From DALYLB01 sp046154695 (GTDB taxonomy: Bacteria > Acidobacteriota > Blastocatellia > RBC074): DNA of 6,811 nt. Under the pieces are notes generated by a model, which worked only from the letters and a program-made list of their open reading frames with translations, was not told the DNA's origin and ran no database searches. The stretch lies in contig JBJXFI010000197.1 in the NCBI GenBank assembly GCA_046154695.1, forward strand, positions 1-6,811, read 5' to 3'. Position numbers and translations under genes: made by a program. This document shows positions 6,582 to 6,811 of this stretch, piece after piece. Positions within the stretch are counted from its first letter, which is position 1; every line of letters begins with the position of its first letter.

Positions 6582-6811
6582 CTACTTCCCCGCCAGGCGA
6601 AGCGCGATCAGCCGGTACACCGCCGCGTTGAAGGCCAGGCCCACGTGGGTTCCCGTGACCTCGAAATTGGCGGCGGCGTCCTCCGTGACGCAGACCTTCC
6701 AATCGACGATGCCGTCGTTCTTTGTGTAAATCGCGGTCTGTGCGACCTGGGGCGGGAATGCGGTCTGCAGGTGCGTGACGGCGTGGCATTCACAGAGCGC
6801 GGTGTAACAAT
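6582..6811 (-). CDS. Alpha/beta-hydrolase (lipase/esterase), C-terminal part
   Basis: The last 75 codons of a gene whose start lies beyond the right edge. The frame enters at 6809 (TGT) and ends with TAG at 6584-6582. It contains AIYTKNDGIVDWKVC, with the catalytic-acid signature Y-[ST]-x-x-D-G-[IV]-V (Asp at visible residue 32), and GTHVGLAFN, with the probable catalytic His at residue 55. Both match the C-terminal half of triad hydrolases of the triacylglycerol lipase/PGAP1-like type, where the nucleophile Ser lies further upstream, outside the window. Cysteines at visible residues 1, 6, 8 and 40 could form disulfides in an exported enzyme. The substrate cannot be told. The DUF6265 gene follows after 21 bp with its own ribosome site. 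Because the 5' end is missing, an intact gene cannot be confirmed. Confidence 0.8.
   Translation of the reverse strand, partial: CYTALCECHAVTHLQTAFPPQVAQTAIYTKNDGIVDWKVCVTEDAAANFEVTGTHVGLAFNAAVYRLIALRLAGK

Noticed and set aside
6301..6789. 162-codon - strand frame across the right end
   Set aside because: It overlaps both the DUF6265 frame and the hydrolase C-terminus out of frame and has an Arg/Gly/Pro-rich non-protein-like composition. The hydrolase frame carries clear catalytic signatures instead.

Overview
The window is a moderately GC-rich bacterial stretch with dense coding, Shine-Dalgarno-led starts and sigma-70-like promoters. Soil or environmental Gram-negative phyla such as Acidobacteriota, Verrucomicrobiota or Proteobacteria would fit the gene content, but nothing here fixes the taxon. 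There are no tRNA or rRNA genes, transposases or CRISPR repeats.

Layout, left to right. (1) Bases 1-106 hold no gene I can support. (2) Bases 107-741 form a complete type II toxin-antitoxin operon on the + strand: a strong promoter embedded in a three-copy 11-bp operator repeat, a ParD-like ribbon-helix-helix antitoxin, and a ParE-like toxin joined to it by an ATGA overlap. (3) Bases 750-6023 on the - strand are one 1,757-residue gene. It encodes a DUF4011 / UPF1-like superfamily 1 helicase with a C-terminal Vsr-like (MTES_1575-type) nuclease, and every diagnostic motif is intact. It meets the toxin gene tail to tail with only 8 bp between the stop codons. (4) Bases 6024-6173 are its upstream region, with a candidate promoter, a small dyad and a short direct repeat. 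(5) Bases 6174-6560 on the - strand are a small exported DUF6265-type protein gene that looks broken: an in-frame amber codon sits where the family has Trp, and about 30 residues seem to be missing in-frame from the middle. (6) Bases 6582-6811 on the - strand are the C-terminal part of a secreted-type alpha/beta-hydrolase (lipase/esterase), cut by the window edge and apparently in one operon with the DUF6265 gene.

Taken together, parDE plus a giant helicase-nuclease looks like a small defence or accessory cassette beside ordinary, partly decaying host genes. The helicase-nuclease resembles the single-gene antiphage architecture DUF4011-helicase-Vsr, so it is best seen as a candidate member of a known class. 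Less expected are the toxin-antitoxin operon abutting it end to end, the roughly 890-residue unassigned region inside the motor, and the doubly damaged DUF6265 gene.
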